From: Streptomyces sp. Root431
GTDB taxonomy: Bacteria > Actinomycetota > Actinomycetes > Streptomycetales > Streptomycetaceae
Assembly: GCF_001426585.1 (NCBI RefSeq)
Contig: NZ_LMEI01000009.1
Location: forward strand, 196,694 to 260,693
Reading direction: 5' to 3'
DNA length: 64,000 nucleotides
Position 1 is the stretch's first letter. Each line of letters starts with the position of its first letter. Both the position numbers and the translations under genes were made by a program. Below, one piece after another: positions 16,148 through 23,594 of this stretch. The notes under the pieces are model-generated. The model saw only the letters and a list, made by a program, of their open reading frames with translations, made no database searches and had not been told where the DNA came from.

Positions 16148-17073
16148 TTCGTCCCTCCCGGTCCGGCGGTGCGCCAGGGCATGAGGATCCGCTCCAGGCC
16201 TCGGACGAGGACGTCGGCGGTGAGGCCGAGCAGTCCGTACACGAGGATGCAGACGGCGAGGATGTCGGTGCGGGCGTAGCTCTGGGCCTGGGACATCAAG
16301 TAGCCGATGCCTTCGGTGGCGTTGATCTCCTCGGCGGCGATGAGCGCGATCACGCTCAGCGTCATCGAGAGCCGCAGCCCGGCGAGGAGCGAGGGCAGCG
16401 CGCCGGGCAGCACGACCTGGCGGACGATCGCGAGGCGGCCGAGGCCGAAGCTGCGCATGGCCTCGACGAGCTTGCGGTCGGTGTTGCGGACGCCGCCGGA
16501 GGTGGAGACGTACATGGGGAAGGTGGTGGCGACGGCGATCAGCAGGATCTTCGCGGTCTCGTTGATGCCGAACCACACCATGAAGAGGGGGACGAGGGAG
16601 AGGAAGGGGATGGTCCGCAGGGTCTGGAGGGAGGAGTCGAGGAGTTCGTCGCCGAGCCGGGTGAAACCGGTGGTGATGCCGAGGGTGAGCCCGGCGGCGA
16701 GGCCGATGACGAGCCCGATGCCCGAGCGGGTGAGGGAGGTGGCGAGCGCGTCCGGAAGCTGGCCGTTCCCCCACAACTCCCTTACCGCGTCAATGACTTG
16801 CGGGGGCGAGGCGAGGACGTCGGGAGTGAGGAGTCCGGTGGCGGAGGAGATCCACCACAGGGCGAGGAGGGCGAACGGGCCGAGGGCCCGGACGGTCACG
16901 GAGCGGGCGCGGGAGCGGGGGCGCAGGACGGGCGGGCGGGGCGGGACGAGTCCGGCGGTCTCGGCGGTCTCGGTGGTCCCAGTGGTCTCGGTGGTCCCGG
17001 TGGTCTCGGTGGTCTCGGTGGTCCCGGCGGTTCCGGTCGTCGCGGCGGCCGCTTTGATCCCCACGCTCGTCAT
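16144..17073 (-). CDS. ssuC: Sulfonate-type ABC importer permease
   Basis: A 309-residue permease with six or so membrane helices and the BPD transporter loop SFGLGRLAIVRQVVLPGALPSLLAGLRL. The SsuC/TauC character is seen in PFLSLVPLFMVWFGINETAKILLIA. The first 40 residues are unusual: a Thr/Glu/Gly low-complexity tail encoded by 9-bp tandem repeats, before the first helix near residue 65. Start and stop overlap neighbouring genes by 4 nt, so the start is secure unless the repeat tail is skipped. Confidence 0.92.
   Translation of the reverse strand: MTSVGIKAAAATTGTAGTTETTETTGTTETTGTTETAETAGLVPPRPPVLRPRSRARSVTVRALGPFALLALWWISSATGLLTPDVLASPPQVIDAVRELWGNGQLPDALATSLTRSGIGLVIGLAAGLTLGITTGFTRLGDELLDSSLQTLRTIPFLSLVPLFMVWFGINETAKILLIAVATTFPMYVSTSGGVRNTDRKLVEAMRSFGLGRLAIVRQVVLPGALPSLLAGLRLSMTLSVIALIAAEEINATEGIGYLMSQAQSYARTDILAVCILVYGLLGLTADVLVRGLERILMPWRTAGPGGTK
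16954..17034. repeat. 9-bp tandem repeat encoding the Thr/Glu-rich tail of the permease
   Basis: Nine units of GGTGGTCTC or GGTGGTCCC, with few changes, run without interruption. On the coding strand they read as TTE or TTG/TTA triplets near the permease N-terminus. The unit is a multiple of three, so copy changes would leave the frame intact. Confidence 0.85.
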
Positions 17074-18074
17074 GACAGCTTCTCGATGTCGAGGAGATGG
17101 GCGGCGATGTCGACCTTGTTCGGCGTGACCTTCTGATCGGCGTAGAACCGTGCGACGGTCTCGAAGCGCTTGATGTCCTCGGCGCCGATGGGGTCGACGG
17201 TGCCTCCCTCGCGGGTGAAGCCGATCTGGACCTCCTTGGCCTTGCCGTTGACGGCGGTGGGGCCGGCGTCGGTGAAGACGTTGAGGTACGCGGCCGGATC
17301 CCGCTTCTCCTTGGCACTGTTCTCGTGGAGGTAGCGGTAGAGCGCCTTCACGACCTCGGGGTGCCGCTCGGCGAACTCCGAACGGACCGCGTTGAGGCTG
17401 TAGTTGTCGGATCGGATCGCGGTGCCGTCGGCGACGAAGTGCGCCTTGCCCGAGCCGATCTCGGCGACGGCGTAGGTGGACCAGACGGCCCAGGCGTCGA
17501 CCTGACCGGCGTTGAAGACGGCGGCGGTCTGGTCGGGGCGCAGATAGACCCGCTCGACCTTGTCGGCGGGGACGCCCGCCCCGGCGAGGGCCTTGAGCAG
17601 CAGGTACTCGCCGGTGCCGCCCTTGTTGACGGCGACCTTGCGGCCGACGAGGTCCTTGATCGAGGCGATGTCCGAGCCCTCGCGGACGAGGATGCCCTCG
17701 CCGACGGGGTCGGGGTCGGTGGCCGTGAAGAAGGCGAAGCCGGGGCTCTGGGAGAGGGAGGTGATGCCGGAGGTGATGGAGCCGGTCGCGATGTCGAGCT
17801 GGTCGGCGTTCATGGCCTGGGCGGCGGGGGCGAAGGGGCCGGCGCTGCCGGTCCACGCCACCTTGGCGCCGACGGCGGCGAGCGCCTTGTCGAGGCTGCC
17901 GTCCTTCTTGCCCCGGGCGAGGACGCCGGCGTTGCCGGGGTCGGGGATGCGGACGGTGACAGTGTCCTTCGCTCCCTTCGACGCCTCCGTTCCCGTGGGG
18001 TCGCCGCCGCAGGCGGTGACCGTGGCGAGGGCGGCAAGGGCGGCCAGAGCGGCGAGCGGGGTGAGTGGGCGCAT
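17070..18074 (-). CDS. ssuA: Sulfonate-type ABC importer binding lipoprotein
   Basis: A 334-residue lipoprotein. The signal peptide ends in the lipobox ATVTACGG (Cys about 22). The mature part has the SsuA/TauA fold: VAVNKGGTGEYLLLKALAGAGVPADKVERVYLRPDQTAAVFNAGQVDAWAVWSTY. It should catch an organosulfur compound at the outer membrane face and deliver it to the permease. Its stop overlaps the permease start (ATGA). A 72-bp gap separates it from the upstream desulfinase-like gene, the largest gap inside the operon. Confidence 0.92.
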   Translation of the reverse strand: MRPLTPLAALAALAALATVTACGGDPTGTEASKGAKDTVTVRIPDPGNAGVLARGKKDGSLDKALAAVGAKVAWTGSAGPFAPAAQAMNADQLDIATGSITSGITSLSQSPGFAFFTATDPDPVGEGILVREGSDIASIKDLVGRKVAVNKGGTGEYLLLKALAGAGVPADKVERVYLRPDQTAAVFNAGQVDAWAVWSTYAVAEIGSGKAHFVADGTAIRSDNYSLNAVRSEFAERHPEVVKALYRYLHENSAKEKRDPAAYLNVFTDAGPTAVNGKAKEVQIGFTREGGTVDPIGAEDIKRFETVARFYADQKVTPNKVDIAAHLLDIEKLS

Positions 18075-18146
18075 GGCGGTCGTCCTTCTCGGAGGCGGGT
18101 CGGGGGGTGGGAGGGGGCGTGCGGGCGGGGTGGCTGCGCTCGGCGG

Positions 18147-19166
18147 TTACGGGACCGGGTGCGGGGAGCGCTGCCCGGCGGGGGCGAGGAGGCGGGCGCG
18201 GCGCAGCGGCTCCGGGTCGGCCCAGGTGCGTACGTCCACGGCCTCGGGCAGGAAGCCGTGCGCGCGCAGCGCCTCCTCCTGGCGGGCGAGCAGGTCGAGC
18301 CGGGTGGCCGACAGGTCGGGGTGGAGGGTGCGGTGGGTGCCGGGCCGGTAGGCGCCGGCGACGCCCTCGGCGCCCGCGCCGGTCTCGGCGCCGAGGATGC
18401 GGGCGACCTCGGCGGGTTCGTCGGCGGCCCAGTCGGCGGCGCGGAGCAGGACGGCGAGGAAGCGGGCGACCAGCTCGGGGTGCTCGTCCAGGAGGTCCTG
18501 GTGCACGGTGAGCGGGCGCGGGGTGCCGTTGTTGACGCGGTGCCCGGGGTCGGGGAGCTCGTCGAGTTCCACGGCGACCTCGGCTCCGGCGCGGCGGGCC
18601 GCCTCGACGGCGAGGGCACCCTTCACGTAGACGGCGTCGACGTCGCCCCGGCGCAGTGCGGCCAGCTCGGCGGCCCACTGCCCGGCGTGCCCGTCGGCCG
18701 GTACGTCGACGAGGACGGCGTCGGCGAGTCCGTACCCCGCGGACGCGAGGACGCCCTCGAAGCCGCGCAGGGCCATGGCCCGCCAGAAGTCGATCGGCAC
18801 GGAGTGCCGGGGCACGGCCAGCCTGAGGCCGCGCAGGGCGGCGGCGCCCCGGACCGGGGAGCCGGGGGCGACGAGCACCACCTGACGCTCCTCGATCCAG
18901 GTGAGGCCGACGAGCCGGGTGCGTTCTCCGCGTGAACGGGCCCACAGCGCGGGCACGTTGCCGCCCTCGCGGAAGAGGCCGGGAAGGGCGTGGGTGAAGT
19001 GGGTGGCGCGGTCGGCGCCGGGTTCGGCATCCTGGAGCGAGCGGACGGCGATCCCGTCCGGGGCGAACTCCCCGGCCAGCCAGCCCCGGTCGGCGGCGAC
19101 GCCGGTGGCGGTGGGGACCGGGCAGCGGGTGAACCAGAGCGTGTCGGGGACGCGGGCAGAGGTCAT
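18147..19166 (-). CDS. DszB-like aromatic sulfinate desulfinase homologue
   Basis: A 339-residue binding-protein-fold enzyme. Compared from memory with Rhodococcus DszB (2'-hydroxybiphenyl-2-sulfinate desulfinase), it shares LWFTRCPVPTA (catalytic Cys, here C15), DRATHFTHALPGLFREGGNVPALW (His H56 and Arg R66, spaced 10 as H60/R70 in DszB) and RTRLVGLTWIEERQVVLV. All three active-site residues are kept. There is no signal peptide, as expected for a cytoplasmic enzyme. DszB releases sulfite from an aryl sulfinate. As first gene of an operon with a sulfonate importer and SsuD, it probably completes desulfurisation of an imported compound; the true substrate is unknown. Databases may label it merely as a substrate-binding protein. 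Confidence 0.78.
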   Translation of the reverse strand: MTSARVPDTLWFTRCPVPTATGVAADRGWLAGEFAPDGIAVRSLQDAEPGADRATHFTHALPGLFREGGNVPALWARSRGERTRLVGLTWIEERQVVLVAPGSPVRGAAALRGLRLAVPRHSVPIDFWRAMALRGFEGVLASAGYGLADAVLVDVPADGHAGQWAAELAALRRGDVDAVYVKGALAVEAARRAGAEVAVELDELPDPGHRVNNGTPRPLTVHQDLLDEHPELVARFLAVLLRAADWAADEPAEVARILGAETGAGAEGVAGAYRPGTHRTLHPDLSATRLDLLARQEEALRAHGFLPEAVDVRTWADPEPLRRARLLAPAGQRSPHPVP

Positions 19167-19189
19167 GGAGGGATTCCCGGGGTGTGGGG

Positions 19190-19208
19190 GGTCGGGTGGG
19201 GCCCGACC
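19190..19208. promoter_or_regulatory. Hairpin just upstream of the desulfinase start
   Basis: GGTCGGG (19190-19196), a 5-nt loop and CCCGACC (19202-19208) form a perfect 7-bp stem, 24 bp before the desulfinase ATG. In the transcript it lies next to the ribosome-binding region. It could be part of an attenuator or translation switch. There is no U-tract. Confidence 0.4.
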
Positions 19209-19462
19209 GGAGAGGGCGGCGGCCGCGAGGGCAGGAGGGCGGGCCGCTCGGTGACGTGGCAGAGGGGAAGGCGGTGGGACACGCCGAAACAAGACAGGTG
19301 GGAGAGGCGTGAGGAGGGTGGGATCAGCGCGGTGAGTCCGCCGGGCGGCATGCCCCGGCCCGTACCGCGCACCGGTTCACGCGGGACGACGGCCTACGGG
19401 ACGACGGCACGCGCGACGATTCGTGCGAGGCGACACCGACGACGTGACAGCGGTGGAGCGGC

Positions 19463-19579
19463 TCAGCGACAGGTGGCGGCGGCGACGCGCGCCAGGTCGA
19501 TGTGGCGCCGCCGGGTGAGGGCGGGAGCCGCCACGGGAGAGGCGGCGGGCAGGGAGCGTGCGGGACGCCGTCCGTTCAT
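19463..19579 (-). ncRNA. Cysteine leader peptide and attenuator region of the organosulfur operon (38 codons)
   Basis: ATG 19579 opens a 38-codon frame ending TRRRHIDLARVAAATCR-stop. Short peptides with an R-H-I-D-L core and a Cys close to the stop are a recognised group of leader peptides in front of sulfur-assimilation genes in actinomycetes (from memory). The Cys codon is TGT, rare in this GC-rich genome. GGAGGGAG lies just upstream. The stop is 297 bp before the desulfinase start, leaving room for alternative RNA folds. A second frame (ATG 19351 region to 19163) ends at the desulfinase ATG (ATGA) and may link translation. Confidence 0.72.
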
Positions 19580-19664
19580 CGCTGGCCTGCTCCCTCCGGC
19601 TCGGTGCCGCTGTGTGGTGTTGGCCGGAACCCTGCCATGGAAGCTCCGCCGCTCACAACTCGGC

Positions 19665-19742
19665 TCCCACGATGTGGGATTGCGTATGAACAGAGTGTTT
19701 CCGACCACGCTCGCCACCCGATTCGGCTCCCGCCATGTGGGA
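19665..19742. promoter_or_regulatory. Two palindromic operators between the organosulfur operon and the IclR gene
   Basis: TCCCAC-GAT-GTGGGA (19665-19679) is a perfect 15-bp palindrome. TCCCGCCATGTGGGA (19728-19742) is a close copy with one mismatched pair. Centres are 63 bp apart, six helical turns, so both face the same side of DNA. They flank the divergent promoters, and the divergent IclR protein is the natural binder. Confidence 0.7.
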
Positions 19743-19778
19743 GCGTGGGGGCCCGATCACCCACGGGGAGCGAACCCT

Positions 19779-20570
19779 ATGACGACCGAGGCCGGCATCG
19801 CCCGACCCCCGGCGGGCGCCCAGGCGGTCCGCCGCGCACTGGACGTGCTGCACTGTTTCCACGACAACGGGCCCGATCTGAGCGCCTCCGACCTCGCACG
19901 CCGGCTCGGGCTCTCCACTTCCACGGCGCACCGGCTGGCGCGGACCCTCCTCGGCGCGGGCTTCCTGGAGCAGGACGCCCGGACCGCCCGCTACCGGCTC
20001 GGCCCGGCGATGACGGAGCTGGGCCGGCTCTCGTACCACCAGCGGGGGCTGCACCTGGCCACGCCCGAGCTCGCCGATCTGGCCGAACGGACCGGCGCGA
20101 CGGCCGACTTGGCCCTGCGCAGCGGTCCGCACGTGGTGATCGTGGCGGGCGGTTCGGTGACGCCGAAGGTCGGTCTGCGCCGGCCGCTGCACTCGACGGC
20201 GCTCGGGAAGGTGCTGCTCGCCTGGCCCCGCGCGGGCGAGGGCGGCCCCCGGTCCCTGCCGCCGCTGCCCGCGTTCACCGAGCGGACCATCGTCGAACCA
20301 CCCGCCCTGGCGGCCGAGTTGGGGCGCGTGCGGGAGGCGGGGTACGCCCTCAACGACGGCGAGTCGGCGCACGGGGTGCGGACCGTGGCCGTACCGGTGC
20401 TGGAGCGGGCGGGGCACGCGCGGTTCGCGCTTGCGGTCCGCGCGACTCCGGAGCTGATCACCGACGCGCGGCTCGACTGGTACGTGGCACAGGCCCGGGC
20501 GTGCGCCAGGGCGCTGGAGGTCCTGCTCCTCACCCCGACGGAACGGCGGGACCCCGGGGACCGGGCCTGA
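19779..20570 (+). CDS. IclR-family regulator, likely of the organosulfur operon
   Basis: A 263-residue protein. Residues about 12-70 are an IclR winged helix (AVRRALDVLHCFHDNGPDLSASDLARRLGLSTSTAHRLARTLL). The rest is the IclR effector domain, with LHSTALGKVLLAW and DGESAHGVRTVAVPVLERAG. IclR proteins bind small molecules and can repress or activate. It is divergent from the leader peptide and desulfinase operon, with two matching palindromes in between, so a local role is likely. The effector may be the organosulfur substrate or a product. Confidence 0.92.
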   Translation: MTTEAGIARPPAGAQAVRRALDVLHCFHDNGPDLSASDLARRLGLSTSTAHRLARTLLGAGFLEQDARTARYRLGPAMTELGRLSYHQRGLHLATPELADLAERTGATADLALRSGPHVVIVAGGSVTPKVGLRRPLHSTALGKVLLAWPRAGEGGPRSLPPLPAFTERTIVEPPALAAELGRVREAGYALNDGESAHGVRTVAVPVLERAGHARFALAVRATPELITDARLDWYVAQARACARALEVLLLTPTERRDPGDRA

Positions 20571-20610
20571 CGGCGCCCCGGCACGCGGGCGCGCGGAGAT
20601 GTCCGCACGG

Positions 20611-20627
20611 TCGTGCGTTCAGTACGA
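20611..20627. promoter_or_regulatory. Imperfect palindrome upstream of the TetR gene
   Basis: TCGTGC-GTTCA-GTACGA has 5 of 6 arm positions paired and ends 7 bp before the TetR start. The internal CGTTC also occurs in the palindrome in front of the hydrolase gene at 22435-22448. It is a plausible autoregulatory site. Confidence 0.35.
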
Positions 20628-20634
20628 TGGGGGC

Positions 20635-21330
20635 ATGAGCGGCAGCACGGGAAGCACCACGGGGACGGGCACGCGCACCGGCTCCGGCGCCAAGACGGAC
20701 GGGCGCGTCGAGCGCGGTAACCAGACACGGCGTCTCGTGCTCGGCCGGACCATGGACATCGCCTCCATCGAGGGGCTCGAAGGCCTGTCCCTCGGCCGGA
20801 TCGCGACCGAGCTGGAGCTCAGCAAGAGCGGCGTCTTCGCACTCTTCGGCTCCAAGGAGGAGCTCCAGCTCGCCACCATCAGAGCCGCCGCCGCCGTCTT
20901 CGCCGAACAGGTCGTGACCCCCCTGAAGGACGTGCCACCGGGGGCGTCCCGCGTGCGCGCGCTGTGCCGGAACTGGCTCACGTACTCCTCGGACCGGGTC
21001 TTCTCGGGCGGCTGCTTCTTCTACGCGGTCTCGGCCGAGTTCGACGCCCGTACGGGTCCGGTCCACGACGCCGTGGCCCGCGCCCGCCTCGACTGGACCG
21101 CGTACATGGAGCGGAGCCTGTCGGAGGCGCGCGCGGTGGGGGACTTCGCCGAGGACCTGGACGTGGAGCAGATCGCCTTCGAGGTGATCGCCCTCATGGA
21201 GGCGGCCAACGCCCAGTCCGTGCTGCTCGGCGACACGCGCGCGTACGGCCGCGCCGAACAGGGCGTCACGGCCCGGCTGCGGTCGGCGGCCACGGCCCGG
21301 GGCCGCGCGGCCCTCACCGACCCGGCCTGA
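20635..21330 (+). CDS. TetR-family transcriptional regulator
   Basis: A 231-residue protein. A Ser/Thr/Gly-rich N-terminal tail of about 25 residues precedes the TetR helix-turn-helix (TRRLVLGRTMDIASIEGLEGLSLGRIATELELSKSGVFALFGSKEELQLATI, about 31-82). The C-terminal ligand domain has SGGCFFYAVSAEFDARTGPVHDAV, seen in a group of TetR proteins with unknown ligands. It is convergent with an alpha/beta hydrolase whose promoter carries a palindrome of similar composition, so the hydrolase is the likely target. Confidence 0.93.
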   Translation: MSGSTGSTTGTGTRTGSGAKTDGRVERGNQTRRLVLGRTMDIASIEGLEGLSLGRIATELELSKSGVFALFGSKEELQLATIRAAAAVFAEQVVTPLKDVPPGASRVRALCRNWLTYSSDRVFSGGCFFYAVSAEFDARTGPVHDAVARARLDWTAYMERSLSEARAVGDFAEDLDVEQIAFEVIALMEAANAQSVLLGDTRAYGRAEQGVTARLRSAATARGRAALTDPA

Positions 21331-21476
21331 GCCCCCTGGCCCCTCCCCTTTCCTCGCCGCGAGCCCGTCCACGGGTCACTGCGCCACCCCGCCGACCGGC
21401 ACTACGGACACCATTGACACGCCCGACCCCCGGCTGAACAACAACTCGGCCGTGATCACCACGCCGGTGAGTCGAC

Positions 21477-22394
21477 TCAGCCTGTCGCGATCCTGCCCTC
21501 GGGCACGATCCGGCCCTCGGGCGCCGTGACCGCCGGCTCCGGCACGGATCCGGCGGTCACGAACTCCACTGCCTCGGCCACGACTTCGGGGTCCGTCAGG
21601 ATGCGCCGGTGGCCGAGGCCCCGGGTGACGACGAGCCGGGCCCGGTCGCCGTGGGCGCGGGCCAGGCGGCGCGCCTGGACGACGGGGACCATGTCGTCGC
21701 CCTCGTCGTGGAACAGCAGGACGGGGAGGTCGAGTTCGGCGGGTGACCCGTCGGCGTCGAACCGGTCCCAGATCCCGGGCTCGTCGGGCGCGACCCGTCG
21801 CTCGACGTGCGCGCGCATGCGCCGGACCACCAGCTCGCTCACGCCGAAACCGGCCCGGAAGCCCGCGAGCAGCATGGTGAAGGACGAGACGCCGCCCAGC
21901 CCCACCAGGCGGCCGGCACGAACGCCGTCCCTGAGGGCCAGGTGGGTGGCGAGGACGCCGAAGGAGTGGGCGACGACGGCGTCGAAGTCCCCGTGCTCGG
22001 CGTGCAACTCCCGGATGATCGCGCGGTATTCGACGATGTTGCTCGCCCTGCCCGAGGACTCGCCGTGGCCCGGCGCGTCGAAGGCGACCGGGCTGTAGCC
22101 GCGTTCGACGAGCGCCTCGGCGAAGGCGGTGAGCCGTGAGGCGCGCGAGGACCAGCCGTGGACGAGCAGGACCGGCCGGCGCCCGTCGCCCCAGGCGTAC
22201 GTGACGACGTCCTTGCTCCGGACGCGGAGGTGACCCGTACGGGCGGCGGCGAAGAGCGCCTGCTCCTCGGGCCGTGGCCGGGCCCGGCCGAGCGGCCGGA
22301 CGAAGAGGTGGAAGGCCAGGCGTCCGGCGGGCCCTGGGGCGACGCGGGCGGCGGTGTTCAGGACGGTGCGTACGAGCGGAGCCATCGGGTACAT
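21477..22394 (-). CDS. Alpha/beta-fold hydrolase
   Basis: A 305-residue cytoplasmic hydrolase. It has the oxyanion segment VLLVHGWSSRAS, the nucleophile elbow VVAHSFGVLA (S144), the acid in FHDEGDDMVPV and the His in RGLGHRRILTD. Substrate class is not evident; many Streptomyces relatives are esterases. The last residues are duplicated (PEGRIV PEGRIATG, an 18-bp repeat ending at the stop), another example of a repeated gene end. The gene is probably controlled by the convergent TetR protein through the palindrome 40 bp upstream of its start. Confidence 0.9.
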   Translation of the reverse strand: MYPMAPLVRTVLNTAARVAPGPAGRLAFHLFVRPLGRARPRPEEQALFAAARTGHLRVRSKDVVTYAWGDGRRPVLLVHGWSSRASRLTAFAEALVERGYSPVAFDAPGHGESSGRASNIVEYRAIIRELHAEHGDFDAVVAHSFGVLATHLALRDGVRAGRLVGLGGVSSFTMLLAGFRAGFGVSELVVRRMRAHVERRVAPDEPGIWDRFDADGSPAELDLPVLLFHDEGDDMVPVVQARRLARAHGDRARLVVTRGLGHRRILTDPEVVAEAVEFVTAGSVPEPAVTAPEGRIVPEGRIATG

Positions 22395-22434
22395 GCCGGA
22401 TCTCCTCGGTCGGCCAGCGTAGGAAAAATACTAG

Positions 22435-22448
22435 CACGATCGTTCGTG
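22435..22448. promoter_or_regulatory. Palindrome in the hydrolase promoter, likely TetR operator
   Basis: CACGA-TCGT-TCGTG lies in an AT-rich stretch (22420-22457) that is rare in this genome, 41 bp upstream of the hydrolase ATG. The A/T-rich flanks (GGAAAAATACTAG) look like promoter DNA on the minus strand. Confidence 0.5.
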
Positions 22449-22509
22449 TTGTTTTAAGCTCGAAGCGGCAGGGCGGGCCGGCCCCCACCCGGAACGGCCG
22501 CCCGCCCTG

Positions 22510-23541
22510 TCACTCCTCTCCGGAGGGCTCCTTCTTCGCGCGGCTCGGCTGGACCCGCTTCGGCTCGCCCGGCATCTTCGGATACTCCGGCGGATACGGC
22601 AGGTCGCCGAGCCCGTGCTCCGCCTCGTCCCGCCGGGCCAGTTCCAGCAGGGACTCCAGGCTGAACCGCTCGTCGTCCATGTCCGCGTGGACGTCGCCGA
22701 GTTCGGCGTATCGGACCGGCATCGTCCTGATGTCGAAGTCCCTCGGCACCGCGTCGTCGATCTCGTCCCAGCGCAGCGGCGCCGAGACGGGGGCGTGCGG
22801 ACGCGGGCGTACGGAGTAGGCGGAGGCGATGGTCCGGTCCCGGGCGGTCTGGTTGTAGTCGACGAAGATCCGCTCCCCTCGCTCCTCCTTCCACCACTTC
22901 GTGGTCACCTGCTCCGGCATCCGCCGCTCCAGCTCCCGGCCGCAGGCGATGGCCGCCCGTCTGACCTGCGTGAAGGTCCAGTCGGGCGTGATCGGCACGA
23001 AGACGTGGAGCCCCCGGCCGCCCGAGGTCTTCGGCCAGCCGCGCAGCCCGTGCTCGTCGAGGACGGAGCGCAGCTCGTGGGCGGCGCGGACGGCGTCGGC
23101 GTACTCCGTGCCGGGCTGCGGGTCGAGGTCGATGCGGAGCTCGTCGGGGTGGTCGGTGTCCTCCCGCCGTACCGGCCAGGGATGGAAGGTGACGGCGCCG
23201 AGGTTGGCGGCCCAGAGCACGGCGGCCGGCTCGGTGGGGCACATCTCGTCGGCCGACCGGCCGCTGGGGAAGGTGATGTGGGCGGTCGGGATCCAGTCGG
23301 GCAGGTACTTGGGCGCCCGCTTCTGGAAGAAGGACTCGCCCGTCACCCCGTCGGGGTAGCGCTCCAGCGTGGTCGGCCGGTTCCGCAGGGCGCGGGTGAT
23401 GCCGTCACCGACGGTCAGGTAGTAGGTGACCATGTCGAGCTTGGTGTAGCCGGGCTCGGGGAAGTACACCTTGTCCGGGTGGGAGACCCGCACGGTCCGG
23501 TCGCCGACTTCCAGTTCCACCGCTGCTGCCTTGCCTGCCAT
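22510..23541 (-). CDS. LigD-type polymerase (primase-polymerase) for NHEJ
   Basis: A 343-residue stand-alone LigD polymerase domain of the archaeo-eukaryotic primase family. Key motifs are LRIDLDPQPG (catalytic D138 and D140), TSGGRGLHVFVPI (nucleotide-binding His) and FVDYNQTARDRTIASAYSVRP. These enzymes fill gaps and add nucleotides, often ribonucleotides, at broken ends during bacterial non-homologous end joining or base-excision repair. The ligase and nuclease domains are absent; the ligase is the divergent gene, 53 bp away. No Ku gene is in the window. Confidence 0.94.
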   Translation of the reverse strand: MAGKAAAVELEVGDRTVRVSHPDKVYFPEPGYTKLDMVTYYLTVGDGITRALRNRPTTLERYPDGVTGESFFQKRAPKYLPDWIPTAHITFPSGRSADEMCPTEPAAVLWAANLGAVTFHPWPVRREDTDHPDELRIDLDPQPGTEYADAVRAAHELRSVLDEHGLRGWPKTSGGRGLHVFVPITPDWTFTQVRRAAIACGRELERRMPEQVTTKWWKEERGERIFVDYNQTARDRTIASAYSVRPRPHAPVSAPLRWDEIDDAVPRDFDIRTMPVRYAELGDVHADMDDERFSLESLLELARRDEAEHGLGDLPYPPEYPKMPGEPKRVQPSRAKKEPSGEE

Positions 23542-23594
23542 GCCGGTCAGCCTAGGGTTCGCCGACAAGTCCCGCATACCGGACAATCGGCTCC

